DNA of 64,000 bases, taken from the NCBI GenBank assembly GCA_905182985.1, contig CAJJDN010000050.1, positions 62,001 to 126,000 on the forward strand, written 5' to 3'. The notes beneath the pieces were generated by a model, which saw only the letters and a program-made list of their open reading frames with translations, was not told where the DNA came from and did not search any database. The first letter of the stretch is position 1. The number at the start of each line of letters is the position of its first letter. The position numbers and the translations under genes are program-made. Positions 13,000-24,895 of this stretch are shown in pieces. This DNA is from Paramecium sonneborni (taxonomy: Eukaryota > Ciliophora > Oligohymenophorea > Peniculida > Parameciidae).

Positions 13000-13407
13000 T
13001 ACATCATTATTTATAGCTATTACATCTGTTATAGGTTAGGCTGCATATTTAACAGCTACTCTAGGTAAAAAGTCTTTCGCTAATGTAGATGTGCTTGTGA
13101 CAAAATTAGTAAATCCATGTTAATCAATCAATTATTTAACCAAATTTCCTAATAAATCAGCTTATGGTGCTTTAAATGAATCATGTTAAGCTACAAGTAC
13201 TTAATGAACAACATTATTTGGAATTGTTGATTTTATTTAATCAACTACAGAACTTGCATCATTACTAGTTACTAATAAAGAGATCTATTAATTCAATTAT
13301 TTTGCAGCATTTAAGATTTTAAGTGTTGATTTAGATAACTTTCCACTTGAATGATCAGCAAACACAAGAGTTGAAAATTTTCCACAATTTCTTAAATGAT
13401 TCATCAT
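12333..13407 (-). CDS. ETFA: Electron transfer flavoprotein alpha subunit
   Basis: Mitochondrial matrix ETF alpha. With ETF beta it carries electrons from acyl-CoA and amino-acid dehydrogenases, via FAD, to ETF-ubiquinone oxidoreductase. ATG at 13407 ([19 protein letters not shown]) has a short presequence-like start. The N-terminal alpha/beta domain is followed by the conserved FAD domain: [60 protein letters not shown] and INKDSEAPI, ending KKIKEIKQ. Introns lie at 12879-12903 (25 nt), 12730-12749 (20) and 12437-12470 (34). The stop is TGA 12335-12333. It has about 330 residues, the usual size. Family assignment is very secure. Confidence 0.97.
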
Positions 13408-13621
13408 TATATTAATTATGTATTAATTATTTTAATGTATTTCTATTTTTTAATATTTACATATTTTATCTATTTTAGCATTCAATATTAACAATATATC
13501 TATAAGATTTATTATTTTAAGTATTATTCCATAATAATTAAATTATCTGGCTCAATCATAAAATTTGTGATAAAAATTGATATTTAATATTATAAAATAA
13601 ACTACTTTATTATTTAAAATA

Positions 13622-15136
13622 ATGAGTAAACATCCTGTATAGAATTATTAAATTTTAAAGGTTATTGGCTAGGTATTTAAAACTCTTAAATATTTTCTTA
13701 GGGTGCGTTTGCAATGGTTTATCAATTTCAGCATATCAAAACAAAGGAAATAGTTGCCATCAAACAAATTAGTACTGAAATGTAGGTAGGTCCACATTAT
13801 GATAAATTGTTAGAGTATTTTAATCAAGAAATTTAAATTATGAAGACTATTAAACATTGAAATATTGTTGAATTGAAAGAAGTACTGGAATATTGTAGTC
13901 TTGGTGATTTAGAAAAGTACATTAAAAAACATTCTGCAAAAAATAGATTAGCTGAAAATGAAGCTAAACCATTGATTCTTTAATTATTGGATGCTATGAA
14001 AATGTTACGTTTAATAAATGTTGTATCTCAAATTAGCAAATATACTTATAAATGAATAGATGTAAATTAGGAGATTTTGGATTTGGTAAATCAGTAGGTT
14101 GTGATTTAATGGAATCTTATTGTGGAACACCTTGAAATACTTAAATAATTGATCTATTATATTTTTGAATAGGAAAAATGATAATTATGATCATAAATGT
14201 GATATCTGATCTTTAGGAATAATGATTTATTAAATCCTTTATGGATAACCCCCTTTTAATCCTAAAAAAGGAACTATTGTTGATCTTATTAATGAAATTG
14301 ATAAATAGAATGGAAAAATAAATAAATACTTTTAGATAATATTCCCTTAACAGGTTGTTGTTTCATCTCAATGTAAAGACTTAATTCGTAAAATGCTTGT
14401 TGGAGATCCAAAAAAAAGGAACATCTTTTGATGATATTTTCACTCATCCATGTGGTTGCATTGATTAAATTGATTTTAGAAAATCTGTTTTATAAACTTA
14501 TGTTCCATAACATCAAGAATTTATCAAGAATTTATCAAGAATTTATCAAGAATTTGTCATTTACTCTCTAATAATAAAGTAATTAGCTTCTCTTAATTGT
14601 ACAAATTATTTAATCAATAGAAAATAAATACAAAGAATTAACCTAAATTTGTATTAATTTTAGAAATATTTTGACCTAATCTTTTTTATCTATTTAATTG
14701 AATATTACTTATTCAAATTAGAAAGTATGTATTAAGCTACCATAAAATTATAAATATTTTAATTATTAATATTTCTGGCTAACTTATATGAAATAGTTCT
14801 AAAAAATTAAAATATAAATATATCTTTTAGTTTATAGGTTTAAACCTCTAAGAATATTAATTTACAAATTATTTTTCATTTTAATATCAAGAATATACTG
14901 TTACTTTATTAAAAGAAATAAAGAATTTGAAATTTTCAAATGAAGCTTAAAAAGGAAAGCTATTAAATTAGTTAGAGGATTAAAAAAACTTAAATAAATT
15001 CTAAAATCAGATTTAAATACTTTAATTGAAGTTATCAGAGAAAGATTTTAAAATTAATGATTTAAAGTTATCTTCAAATTTTATTTTTGATATATTAATG
15101 TAATTCTATATTTATAAATATTTCTCTTTGATGTGA
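13622..15136 (+). pseudogene. Protein-kinase pseudogene with coiled-coil tail
   Basis: The start reads MSKHPVQNYQILKVIGQ, then after a 29-nt intron (13674-13702) GAFAMVYQFQ (glycine loop), IVAIKQI (VAIK lysine) and EIQIMKTIKH. An in-frame TGA at 13858-13860 then interrupts the usual H-x-NIV. GDFGFGK (activation segment) and YCGTP follow, then TGA 14133-14135. A second TGA at 14207-14209 replaces the tryptophan of the DIWSLG motif. The HRD catalytic loop is not preserved. ILYGQPPFNPK and CKDLIRKMLVGDPKKR still mark subdomains IX-XI. A coiled-coil tail ends near TGA 15134. Multiple stops plus loss of catalytic residues indicate a decayed Ser/Thr kinase, perhaps of the ULK/ATG1 type. Sequence from 13918 onward is duplicated at 15311. 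Confidence 0.85.
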
Positions 15137-15309
15137 GATATTTATTTAATTAAATAAGTTTAGCATTTTATGGTTTCATAATTGAATTTACTAAATTGAA
15201 TTATATCCTATAAATTTGATTGGTAGATATCAAAATTTTCTAATATAAACTAACTAATTTTCTGCGGGAATGAGTAATAGTTAGAAAAGATTAGTATAAT
15301 TGAAATAAT
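13918..15309. repeat. Assembly duplicate of kinase pseudogene region, copy 1 (1392 bp)
   Basis: Appears identical to 15311-16702 (offset 1393), the two separated by a single N at 15310. Copy 1 continues from unique upstream sequence, and copy 2 continues into unique downstream sequence. Together they read as one locus whose contig ends were joined without merging. Confidence 0.85.
14512..14555 (+). repeat. 11-bp tandem repeat, four units
   Basis: The unit atcaagaattt is repeated about four times inside the kinase pseudogene. It is seen again at 15905-15948 in the duplicate. It adds a direct peptide-length repeat (IKNLSRIYQEF-like when read) and probably arose by slippage in unconstrained sequence. 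Confidence 0.85.
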
Positions 15310-15310
15310 N

Positions 15311-16702
15311 TACATTAAAAAACATTCTGCAAAAAATAGATTAGCTGAAAATGAAGCTAAACCATTGATTCTTTAATTATTGGATGCTATGAAAATGTTA
15401 CGTTTAATAAATGTTGTATCTCAAATTAGCAAATATACTTATAAATGAATAGATGTAAATTAGGAGATTTTGGATTTGGTAAATCAGTAGGTTGTGATTT
15501 AATGGAATCTTATTGTGGAACACCTTGAAATACTTAAATAATTGATCTATTATATTTTTGAATAGGAAAAATGATAATTATGATCATAAATGTGATATCT
15601 GATCTTTAGGAATAATGATTTATTAAATCCTTTATGGATAACCCCCTTTTAATCCTAAAAAAGGAACTATTGTTGATCTTATTAATGAAATTGATAAATA
15701 GAATGGAAAAATAAATAAATACTTTTAGATAATATTCCCTTAACAGGTTGTTGTTTCATCTCAATGTAAAGACTTAATTCGTAAAATGCTTGTTGGAGAT
15801 CCAAAAAAAAGGAACATCTTTTGATGATATTTTCACTCATCCATGTGGTTGCATTGATTAAATTGATTTTAGAAAATCTGTTTTATAAACTTATGTTCCA
15901 TAACATCAAGAATTTATCAAGAATTTATCAAGAATTTATCAAGAATTTGTCATTTACTCTCTAATAATAAAGTAATTAGCTTCTCTTAATTGTACAAATT
16001 ATTTAATCAATAGAAAATAAATACAAAGAATTAACCTAAATTTGTATTAATTTTAGAAATATTTTGACCTAATCTTTTTTATCTATTTAATTGAATATTA
16101 CTTATTCAAATTAGAAAGTATGTATTAAGCTACCATAAAATTATAAATATTTTAATTATTAATATTTCTGGCTAACTTATATGAAATAGTTCTAAAAAAT
16201 TAAAATATAAATATATCTTTTAGTTTATAGGTTTAAACCTCTAAGAATATTAATTTACAAATTATTTTTCATTTTAATATCAAGAATATACTGTTACTTT
16301 ATTAAAAGAAATAAAGAATTTGAAATTTTCAAATGAAGCTTAAAAAGGAAAGCTATTAAATTAGTTAGAGGATTAAAAAAACTTAAATAAATTCTAAAAT
16401 CAGATTTAAATACTTTAATTGAAGTTATCAGAGAAAGATTTTAAAATTAATGATTTAAAGTTATCTTCAAATTTTATTTTTGATATATTAATGTAATTCT
16501 ATATTTATAAATATTTCTCTTTGATGTGAGATATTTATTTAATTAAATAAGTTTAGCATTTTATGGTTTCATAATTGAATTTACTAAATTGAATTATATC
16601 CTATAAATTTGATTGGTAGATATCAAAATTTTCTAATATAAACTAACTAATTTTCTGCGGGAATGAGTAATAGTTAGAAAAGATTAGTATAATTGAAATA
16701 AT
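15311..16702. repeat. Assembly duplicate of kinase pseudogene region, copy 2 (1392 bp)
   Basis: Second copy of 13918-15309. It carries the kinase pseudogene from subdomain V to its end (about 16529) and lacks the 5' end. No independent gene is present in it. Confidence 0.85.
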
Positions 16703-16771
16703 AAATAGTATATGGAAAATATATATATAAGATTGATATAAATTTAGAGAATTAATTATATAATAAAATTG

Positions 16772-18259
16772 ATGAAGGGGAAACCACAAATTGAGACCAA
16801 TAATGTGTTCGATATATTGCAGAAAGCAAGCTAAAATTTGAAGACATAAAAATTGGATCTCATAAATTCTGTTAGAAACATGTCAAGTAAATCAAATTCA
16901 AATGGTAATATATTTGGGAAGGAATTCTTAAAGTAATAATTTTGTAAGGAGAACCAGCAAAAGAAGAAACAGATGTCAAATCTAGAGTTAGTGGCAGCAA
17001 TGTAGAAGTATAATTAATTGTTACAACAAAAACGAGACACTCCTACTAGAAATTATTCAAAAAGTTAATCACTGTTAAATCAACTTGTCACTAAAGTAAC
17101 TCCAAACTTAGAACTTAATATGTTTAAATCATCATAAAGATCCCCTATGAGTACAGATGTAAGACCTTAAACATCTGACTTGAAAGCTCCTACTTCTGTA
17201 CAGCACAAAAGATAATAATCAATAGGTTCCAAAGATTAAAATTACAAGAAATTATATAATGCGATGTTATAGAAACCTAAAAAGGCTTAATCACATTAAA
17301 CTACTCCATAACATTCCAGATAATTATCATTGTAGCAACCATAATAATAATTATCTAATAGAGAATCGAAATATTTTGAAAGTATTAAATTCAATAAGGA
17401 AAACAAAGAGAATAGTTAATTTCAATATTATTTGGGAAAAATTAGATAAGTTTTTACTCGCCCTCTAAGAGATGATTATTTTAGTTGCATTTATAGAGAA
17501 CATTTTTTTCAAACTTATTAAGGAATTTATGTTGCTTCTTATCTTAGACCAGTTGATCCTAATGATTTAAAAAAAAAAGTAGTTCAATTGAAATAAAAAG
17601 ATAAATATAGAAGTATTAATAATTATATTTAAATTAGATAAAATCTCTTTAATTTTTGATTTAGATGAAACATTAGTACATTGTAATGAATCGCTGTTAT
17701 AAAAATCTGATATTGTTTTAAATATCTAAGTAGGTCCAAATGAAATAGTTAAAGCAGGAGTTAATATACGTCCTGGAGCTATAGAACTTTTAGAATCCTT
17801 AGTTGATGATTTTGAAATAATAGTATTTACAGCATCACATTCATGTTATGCTCAATAAGTCTTAGATTATTTGGATCCAGATAACAAATTGATTTCTCAT
17901 CGACTTTTTAGAGATAATTGTATAATGACAACAGGAGGAATGTATACTAAGGATTTGAGAATTTTTGATAGACAATTGAGTTAAATTGTTTTGATTGATA
18001 ATGCTGCATATAGTTATGCGTGGTAATTAGATAATGGAATTCCTATTGTTCCTTTTTACGATAATAAAGATGATAGAGAGTTATGGGGTTTACAAAATTA
18101 TTTATATGGAATGATTGGCATTTCAGATGTTAGAGAATATAATAGGTAAATTATATTTACTTTAATATTAGAGAGAAATTAAAATTAAATTAATTTTTTG
18201 ATTCCCAAGGACCTGCAAGTGTATTTGAAAAAATCTTCTAATAGAAAATTGAAATATGA
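16772..18259 (+). CDS. SCP/NIF-type CTD phosphatase-like protein
   Basis: HAD-superfamily phosphatase of the small CTD phosphatase (NLI-interacting factor) family, which dephosphorylates Ser/Thr in RNA polymerase II CTD or other proteins. ATG 16772 (MKGKPQIETNN) is used; an in-frame ATG at 16712 is also possible. About 275 residues of Gln/Ser/Lys-rich, probably disordered sequence precede the catalytic domain. Motif I is ISLIFDLDETLVHC (Asp nucleophile, DxDxT). Then come GVNIRPGAIELLESL, IIVFTASHSCYAQQVLDYLD, HRLFRDNC, GGMYTKDLRIFDRQL and VLIDNAAYSYAWQLDNGIPI (motif III Asp). Introns lie at 17613-17637 (25 nt) and 18146-18171 (26 nt). The last exon ends FEKIFQQKIEI. Catalytic residues appear intact. 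The substrate is unknown. Confidence 0.93.
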
Positions 18260-18390
18260 TTTTAGTTAATCTTTAAATATTACATTTCCTACACTTTTCT
18301 TGATTTACTCATAATTATCAAGATATTGTAATTAAATAATTATAATCAATATACCGAAAATTCATTTATTTAAATATTAGTAAAATTATA

Positions 18391-19650
18391 ATGAAAAAAT
18401 ATACAAGTAATTAATAACTGAGAAGATCAAATGGACCTTTGGGAAGGTATAGACTGTTTAAACATACAGAAATAGATAGAGCTAATTTATTTGAAGGATT
18501 ACCTTATGTTTAATTTGATGCTTTTATTAGAAGAGGTAAGAATTATAAATATTTATTATTAGATAGGACAATGCAGCATGTTGTGGTAAGAGATTTATTA
18601 AAAATAATAATGGAGAAATGTAACTAATTAAAAAATTTATTACTTGATAAGTTTAGACTTAAAAAGATATTTTTGTTAATGGATTTAATGGAATAACCTA
18701 AAAAGAAGGGAGTTTTTAATTAAAGGTTAGAAGACACAATAGTACTAATAGATTAGATTGGTTCTATTATTTTATAAGAATTCAAAAAGAATCCAGAATA
18801 GATTGGGTTGAAATAGTCTCCTATAAAACATTTATAAGAGCAGAATCCAGAATATATAGATCCTCATTTAGAGGAGAAAATATATGATAAAAATGTAGAT
18901 TTATTTAATGAAATGCTTTAATATCTAAGGGATAGAATAGAATTATATATGTTAATGATGAGGTAAGCAGGTCATAAGATTTTGGATGATTAATAATGTA
19001 TGAGTTTTTTGAAAGATGTCACTGCATTACGTTATAACTTATTACAACTAAGTGAAGATATTAGAGTTTTAGATGCTAATTCTGAAGAGAGTTTAAAATT
19101 GATTAAGTTAACTCTTTAAAAATTTGAAACTGTTAAAGATAAAAGAATTGAAAAATTGTCACCAGAAAAGAAAAGTGAAGAATAAAAGATTGAAGATAAA
19201 AAACTAGAGGAAAAAAGAAAAAAAATTGAATACATTGAAAAAAATTTAATTGGCAAAACTCTATCTAATATGGATGATTAAGCTGAATCCGAAGTTTAAG
19301 TATGTTTTTAATAATTTATTAAGAGAAAAAAAGAGCATAAAGACTAAATGAATTATTGTAATAGAAATTTAACTTTAATAAAAGCTCTATTGTTACCAGA
19401 GAATCTAAATTGATTTTAAACTAAGAGTATTTAATAACTTTAACTTATTAGCAAATTAGAATAAGAAAAGGTATTACTATTAGAAAGCAGTCAAAAAGCA
19501 TCAAAAATAAAGCATGATTTAGTTGATAATAGAAAGAGGTTAGCATTAGAAAAATTAAAAGATCCTACTAAAGACCCATAATTAAGAGGAGCATTAGAAA
19601 TTATGACAAGAGTTCTTAATATAAATATATAAGATCAATTTCAAGAATGA
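18391..19650 (+). CDS. Hypothetical coiled-coil protein
   Basis: ATG 18391 (MKKYTSNQQLRRSNGPLGRY) to TGA 19648-19650, about 390 codons. Introns at 18536-18562 (27 nt), 19300-19325 (26) and 19471-19498 (28) give a coherent frame. Charged helical sequence dominates, with EKLSPEKKSEEQK and KKIEYIEKNLIGKTL in the middle and DPTKDPQLRGALEIMTRVLN near the C-terminus. No signal peptide, membrane segment or known domain was found. Another frame is also fairly open between 18560 and 18880, so the second exon deserves a transcript check. It lies between the SCP-like phosphatase and another unknown gene, all on the plus strand. Confidence 0.7.
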
Positions 19651-19676
19651 TATTATTACAAATTTTATTGTTATAT

Positions 19677-20432
19677 ATGAAGAATAAGAAAAAAAAAATC
19701 ATCATAAATAAAAATGTTGATTTTGAAGATTCTGATGTACTTTAATTGCTCCAGTGATTCTGTTAATTTTAGAGAGGTCTTATATCTAAGCCATACTTTA
19801 AGTGTAAGACCATGAACTTGGTTAGCTTTTCTAGATTTTAGATCAAAAAATTAGGATAATCTATTAAACTCTCTTAAATTCATGTCTATAAATGCTCTTA
19901 ACTTAGACATTTATATTGTTTCTTCTAAAAATTAATTTTACTCATACCCATCTAAATATTAAAAATAAATTGATTTCACAAAGTTTAAATAAACATAATA
20001 TTTTTTTAGACCATCTAATATGTCTTGTGAGAATATTCTTTCTTTAAAATACTAAGAACTCCATAGATTAAGACCTGTAATCTAATTATGATATTATGAA
20101 AACGATACTCAAGTCCTGCTATAAAGATAAAGACTTTAGAAATTTCATAGAGGTAGTTTTTAATTAACTTAAAGAAAAGTAAGATTAAAAATAAAAAATA
20201 GTATAATGGAATTTATCAGTAAAAGATATCTTTTAGAAATGTTGTTGAATAAGTATTGATTTTGGAATAATAATAAAATATAAAAGTTGAATAAGAAGAG
20301 TACTTTGAAATAGGGAAGTAAGGAAAAAATGGATTGAAATTAAATGTGAATATTTGCAGGAGGTTAAATTTCGATGGATAGAAATAATTATTAATATTTG
20401 TATTTAATATAGTAAAAACCTTAGATGATTGA
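19677..20432 (+). CDS. Hypothetical protein, intron structure uncertain
   Basis: Coding sequence is likely here, but the splice pattern is not settled. The best start is ATG 19677 (MKNKKKKIIINKNVDFED), with ATG 19714 as alternative. Segments that read well include EVLYLSHTL, LNSLKFMSINALNLDIYIV, KDKDFRNFIEVVFNQLKEK and, in the last exon, SFRNVVEQVLILEQQQ to IFVFNIVKTLDD before TGA 20430-20432. A 22-nt (GTAAGA) or 24-nt (GTGTAA) intron near 19810-19833 and a 25-nt intron near 20200 are needed. The stop lies 28 bp before the next ATG. I recognise no domain. Confidence 0.5.
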
Positions 20433-20460
20433 ACTTATTTTTTTTTATTTAATAAAATAA

Positions 20461-23400
20461 ATGTCTTCTTATACAAGTAGATATAGACCATCTACACTTG
20501 GATCAAGTGGAATAGGCTAGAATTAAGCAGCAACAACATAATCTAGCTATAGATAATCAGTTACAACAACAACAACATCATCTAATTTATCAGTGCCATA
20601 AACAACCACTACAAGTACATTTGAGAGATCAGAAGGGAGAAGATCAAGTACAATTAAAGCACCACCAGCTACAGCGTAAATAGTTATTTATATGAAGTGT
20701 TTAAATGACACCACCATCAGGAGAGAGAAAATGGTTAGGAAAATACCCAGAAGTTGTTTGTTTTCTTTTAGCATTAGAGAATGATAGGATAATGAGAGAA
20801 AATGATGCATTAATAAAGAGAATAAAGGAATTAGAAAGTTAGAGTGAAGGTGGAGATGTTAGAGTGAGAGAATTACAAGCAAAACTTGATTAAGCAAATA
20901 GAGATATAACGCAATACAAATCAGAGATTGATAAGCATTTATTAAGAATCAAATAATTGGAAACAGAAATAGCAGATTATAAGTCAAGATTAGGTTAGGT
21001 AGATAACTCACTTGCTTAAAGATTAAAAGATGCTGAAAGAAAGATTTCAGATTATGAAAAAGATATTAATTAATGGAAGAGTAAATATTCAACAGATAAA
21101 TCATCATGGGATGCAGAAATGAAGAGATTATAAGATTTATTGACTTAAAGATAGAGGGAATTGGATGATTTGAAGAATAATTCAGGTAGAAATTTAGATG
21201 GATTATAAAAATAAATAAGAGATTATGAAGTTAGAATTAGAGATTATGAAAATAAATTTAATACATTATAATCTGAATTAGAAAGATTAACTAAATTATT
21301 AAATGAAAGGAATGCAGAAAATGATAGATTAAAGACAGATTTAAAGAATAAATTAATTGAGTGTGATGATTGGAAGAATAAGTTTAATACTTTGTAATCT
21401 TAATTTAATACAATGAAATCTCAGTATGAAAGTAAAATTAAAGAATTTGGAGATTTATTATAATAAAGAGACAGAGATCTAAATGATTGGAAGAATAAAT
21501 ATTCAACACTTGAAAATAAGTACAATAGTTTGGGTGGTTTATAAAATGGATCTGAATAGAAAATAAATTAATTAACATAATAGACATAATAATAGATTAG
21601 AGAGATAGATAGATTGAATGGATTATTAAGAGATAAGGATGCTTAGTACAAATCGTTATAGGAAAAATTAGCAAGGGCAGAATAGGATAATAAAAATTTA
21701 TTAGATTAAATTAATTAATTGAATCAAATGATTAAATAATTAAATAGAGATATTGAGAAATTAACAGGAGATTTGAATGGCAGAATAAATGAAATCAATT
21801 ATTTAAATTAATAACTTCAAAAATGCAATGATAATATTCGCAACTTAGAAGATTAAATAAATAAATTAAATGATGACCTAATGAGTAGCAGAGATGAAAT
21901 TATGAATCTTAAGAGTTAAAATGAATAATTAACAAATAGAGTCAATGAATTAAATGATAGAGCTGGATAATAGTAAGGAGATCTACATGCAGCAAATTCA
22001 GAAAGAGAAGAGAGAGAACTTACAGTTAAGTAACTGTAAGAATAATTAGATCAATTATTGACTGAAAAGTAAATTATGGAGTAGTAATTAAATGATCTAA
22101 GGAATGCACTTTAATCAAAGAATGATGATATTAGTAGATTGAATGCATAAAACAAGTAGAGATTATAATAATTAATGGATTTACAAAAGAAATGTACAGA
22201 ATTAGAATATACTATTAGTGAATTGAGAGGCTTGGAATTAAAGTGCAAATTATTAGATGATAAAATTAATGAATATTAAAAATTGATTGATGATTTAAAG
22301 AGAAGAGTTGCTTAATAAGATTTATAGTTGTTATAGGCTTAAGCTAATGAAAAAAGATTGTAAGACTAAGAAATTCTAATTTAGAATTAGGCTAAGGAAA
22401 TACAAAGATAAAATGATCAAATTACATAATTGTTGAAAGAAAATGATTTATTATAATAACAAATCTTATAATTGGAAAATGAGATTAATAAATTGAGATC
22501 TCTTGAAAATTATGTAGGGGATTTGGAAAAATAATTGTAAAGTGCATAAGATGATTTAACTAAATTAAGGTAATTACTTGATTCAAGAACATAAGATTTA
22601 AATGATTGGAAAGTTAAATATTCTTAATTATTGCCTTTGGAAGATTAATATAGAGTTTTAGAGGAAAGATTTAAGTAAGCTGAATAGAGGGTTCTATAGC
22701 TATAGAATGATATTGAAAAATTAAATAAGATAATTCAATAAAATTAAATTGATATTGATACTCACAAATGGAATTTAAATTAACAAGAGATGACTATGAA
22801 AGTCAAAGATGATGCTTTAGAGGCTTTGAATGAAAGATTGAGCAATTTAATGCATGATTATGAATAAGAGAGAAAAAAAACCTAGGATTATGAATAATTA
22901 TTAGCTGAACATTAATAAAATTTAGATAAATTAGCTTAAGCTAATACCTAAATTAATAATTTGTAGAGTGATCTTAATAATGCTATAAAGGATATTGAAT
23001 CATTATAGAATGAGAATCATGATATGAGATAAGATATCTAAGAATTAGAAAGATAAATTTAGGAATTCAAATAAAATGAAGCTAGATACAAAGATATTGA
23101 AAATAAATTTAATTAATAATTAAAAGATATTTAGAGATTGACTGAATAATTGAGAGATAAGACCTAATAATTTGATGAGTTGAATTCATAGTTTGGTGCT
23201 TTAGATCTATAATTGTAGTAAGCAAATAAAACTATTGATGAATTGAATGGAAGGTATTAATGATTATTATAAATGTAGAATTGCAGAATTAGAATAGATT
23301 TAGAGAGAACATGAGGTACTGAAGACATAAACAGATTAATTGGAAAATCTAAATAAATAATATACAGCTGATCTTGATAGATTAAATGCAATAGTGAATT

Positions 23401-23770
23401 AGAGATAGAAAGAATTGGAAGATTTACGTTAATTAATGTTAAAATTAGAAGAGAGAATAGGATATTTAACACCTTTTGAAGAGAAAGTAAGAATATGATA
23501 AAAATTTAAGTTTTAAGTGATTTCCCCCAAATTTTAAGAATCTCAAGAAATTGTAGAAAGATAAAAGTAGGATATAAGTAAATATTAAGAATAATTAAAA
23601 ACTGTAGATGAATTAAATAAAAAGTAAGATATTTATAATAAATAAAAAGAGTTTAAGATTGCATGATGATCTTAACAATGTAATTCACTGAATGTGAAGG
23701 ATTGAGAAGTTAATTAGAGGAGAAGGATAATTTGATTGCAAATTTACAATAATAATAATAGTAGCAATGA
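20461..23770 (+). CDS. Long coiled-coil cytoskeletal-type protein
   Basis: ATG 20461 to TGA 23768-23770, about 1070 residues. The Ser/Thr-rich head (MSSYTSRYRPSTLGSSG) leads to a short non-coil module (PSGERKWLGKYPEVVCFLLA). Almost uninterrupted heptad coiled coil follows, with repeated phrases such as LNDWKNKYS, DDWKNKFNTLQ and RDYENKFNTLQ. It ends in poly-Gln. Introns: 20676-20697 (22 nt), 23254-23278 (25), 23487-23510 (24) and 23624-23649 (26). The regular DWKNKY/F spacing suggests filament packing. The head-plus-rod plan resembles ciliate cortical, rootlet or basal-body filament proteins, but I cannot name a family. No motor, kinase or membrane domain is present. A function in the cortex or infraciliature is inference. 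Confidence 0.85.
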
Positions 23771-23816
23771 TGAATAAGAAATAAATATATATAAATAAAT
23801 ATATATATATATAATA

Positions 23817-24832
23817 ATGATATTATCAAGAAGCTTATTTAAGTTGCCATTAAAACAAGTTTAATATTTTGGGAGAAGAAAAGATTATTATGCAATTCTA
23901 GGAATATAGAAGGATGCCACTGAAGAATAAATTAGAGATGCTTATACAAAGAAAGCATAAAAGTATATATATGATTGTAAAATATAATAATAGACTCTAT
24001 CCAAATGTTACTACATCAGTAGCGATAAATGATGCTTCAGCCTAATAAGAATTCTAAGATGTAGCTGAAGCATTTGCAGTATTATCACAAATACAAAGCA
24101 GAAATGCTTATGATCTTTTGAATAAAGAATAGCCAGATTTATTGTATGGTGCAAATATGGAAAGATACTAATAATCTTTTTAAAGAAATGATGATGGTAC
24201 TTACAAGAGACCAGGATAAGTGGCATCAGATTATGCTAAAGAAAAATAAGAGTATTTGAAGAAAGAGAGATAAGTTTTTAATGTAGATGATTTTGGCAGA
24301 TATAAAGGAGGTAAAATAATATTTGATGATTAAAGGTGTTCCTAGACCAAATAAAGGATATGTTAGAGGAAATTCTCTTATGGAGGTTGGTTAATATCAT
24401 AGACCATTGTATCACAATATGAAATAAAATCCATTTGAAACTGAACATAGAATTACATCTGAAGATGCTGAATATTTTAGAGTCTGGTCAACTGAAGAAA
24501 GAACATTTAAAGAATGGGCATATTTACATTAAAATGCTGAAGTAGACTACGAATACTTAAAGGTATAATATTAAATAATATATTTTAAGTTTAATGATTA
24601 TAGAGCATTCTATAGATGGACTAGAAATTTCTTCTTAGTATTTTTGGCAGTTCCTTACTTTTTCTAATCCTTATTTAGAGGTTAATTGAGAGAAATCATA
24701 GATGAGATTAATGAAGAAATGGCTGAAGGAATGCCTATTATAGGAAGATAGTTTGGAAATGTACAAGTTGTTGTAGGGAAAACAGGAACACTCAAATTAC
24801 AAGATATAGGTGGAGGACATCATCATCATTGA
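23817..24832 (+). CDS. Mitochondrial J-domain-like protein with altered HPD motif
   Basis: The N-terminus (MILSRSLFKLPLKQVQYFGR) looks like a mitochondrial presequence. It is followed by a J-domain: KDYYAILGIQKDATEEQIR, AYTKKAQK and EFQDVAEAFAVLSQIQSRN. The invariant HPD tripeptide that activates Hsp70 is replaced by YPN (KLYPNVTT, right after the first intron), so Hsp70 stimulation is unlikely. A single membrane segment follows near the C-terminus (NFFLVFLAVPYFFQSLF). The end is KLQDIGGGHHHH. Introns: 23963-23993 (31 nt), 24311-24335 (25) and 24563-24589 (27). The stop is TGA 24830-24832. It may be a structural J-like subunit of a mitochondrial inner-membrane complex; this is inference from the lost HPD, the presequence and the single TM. 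Confidence 0.85.
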
Positions 24833-24895
24833 TTTATGAAATAAAACAATAAAATACATATAATGATCACAAATCCGTTTTAATTATTAATTATA

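Noticed and set aside
10595..13000. Real tandem duplication of the ETF alpha gene
   Set aside because: The copies appear identical including introns and intergenic DNA, and they break exactly at an N run.
13858..14209. TGA read as Trp or Sec in the kinase region
   Set aside because: Only one of the TGAs sits at a Trp position, the catalytic loop is lost, and all intact genes here stop at TGA.
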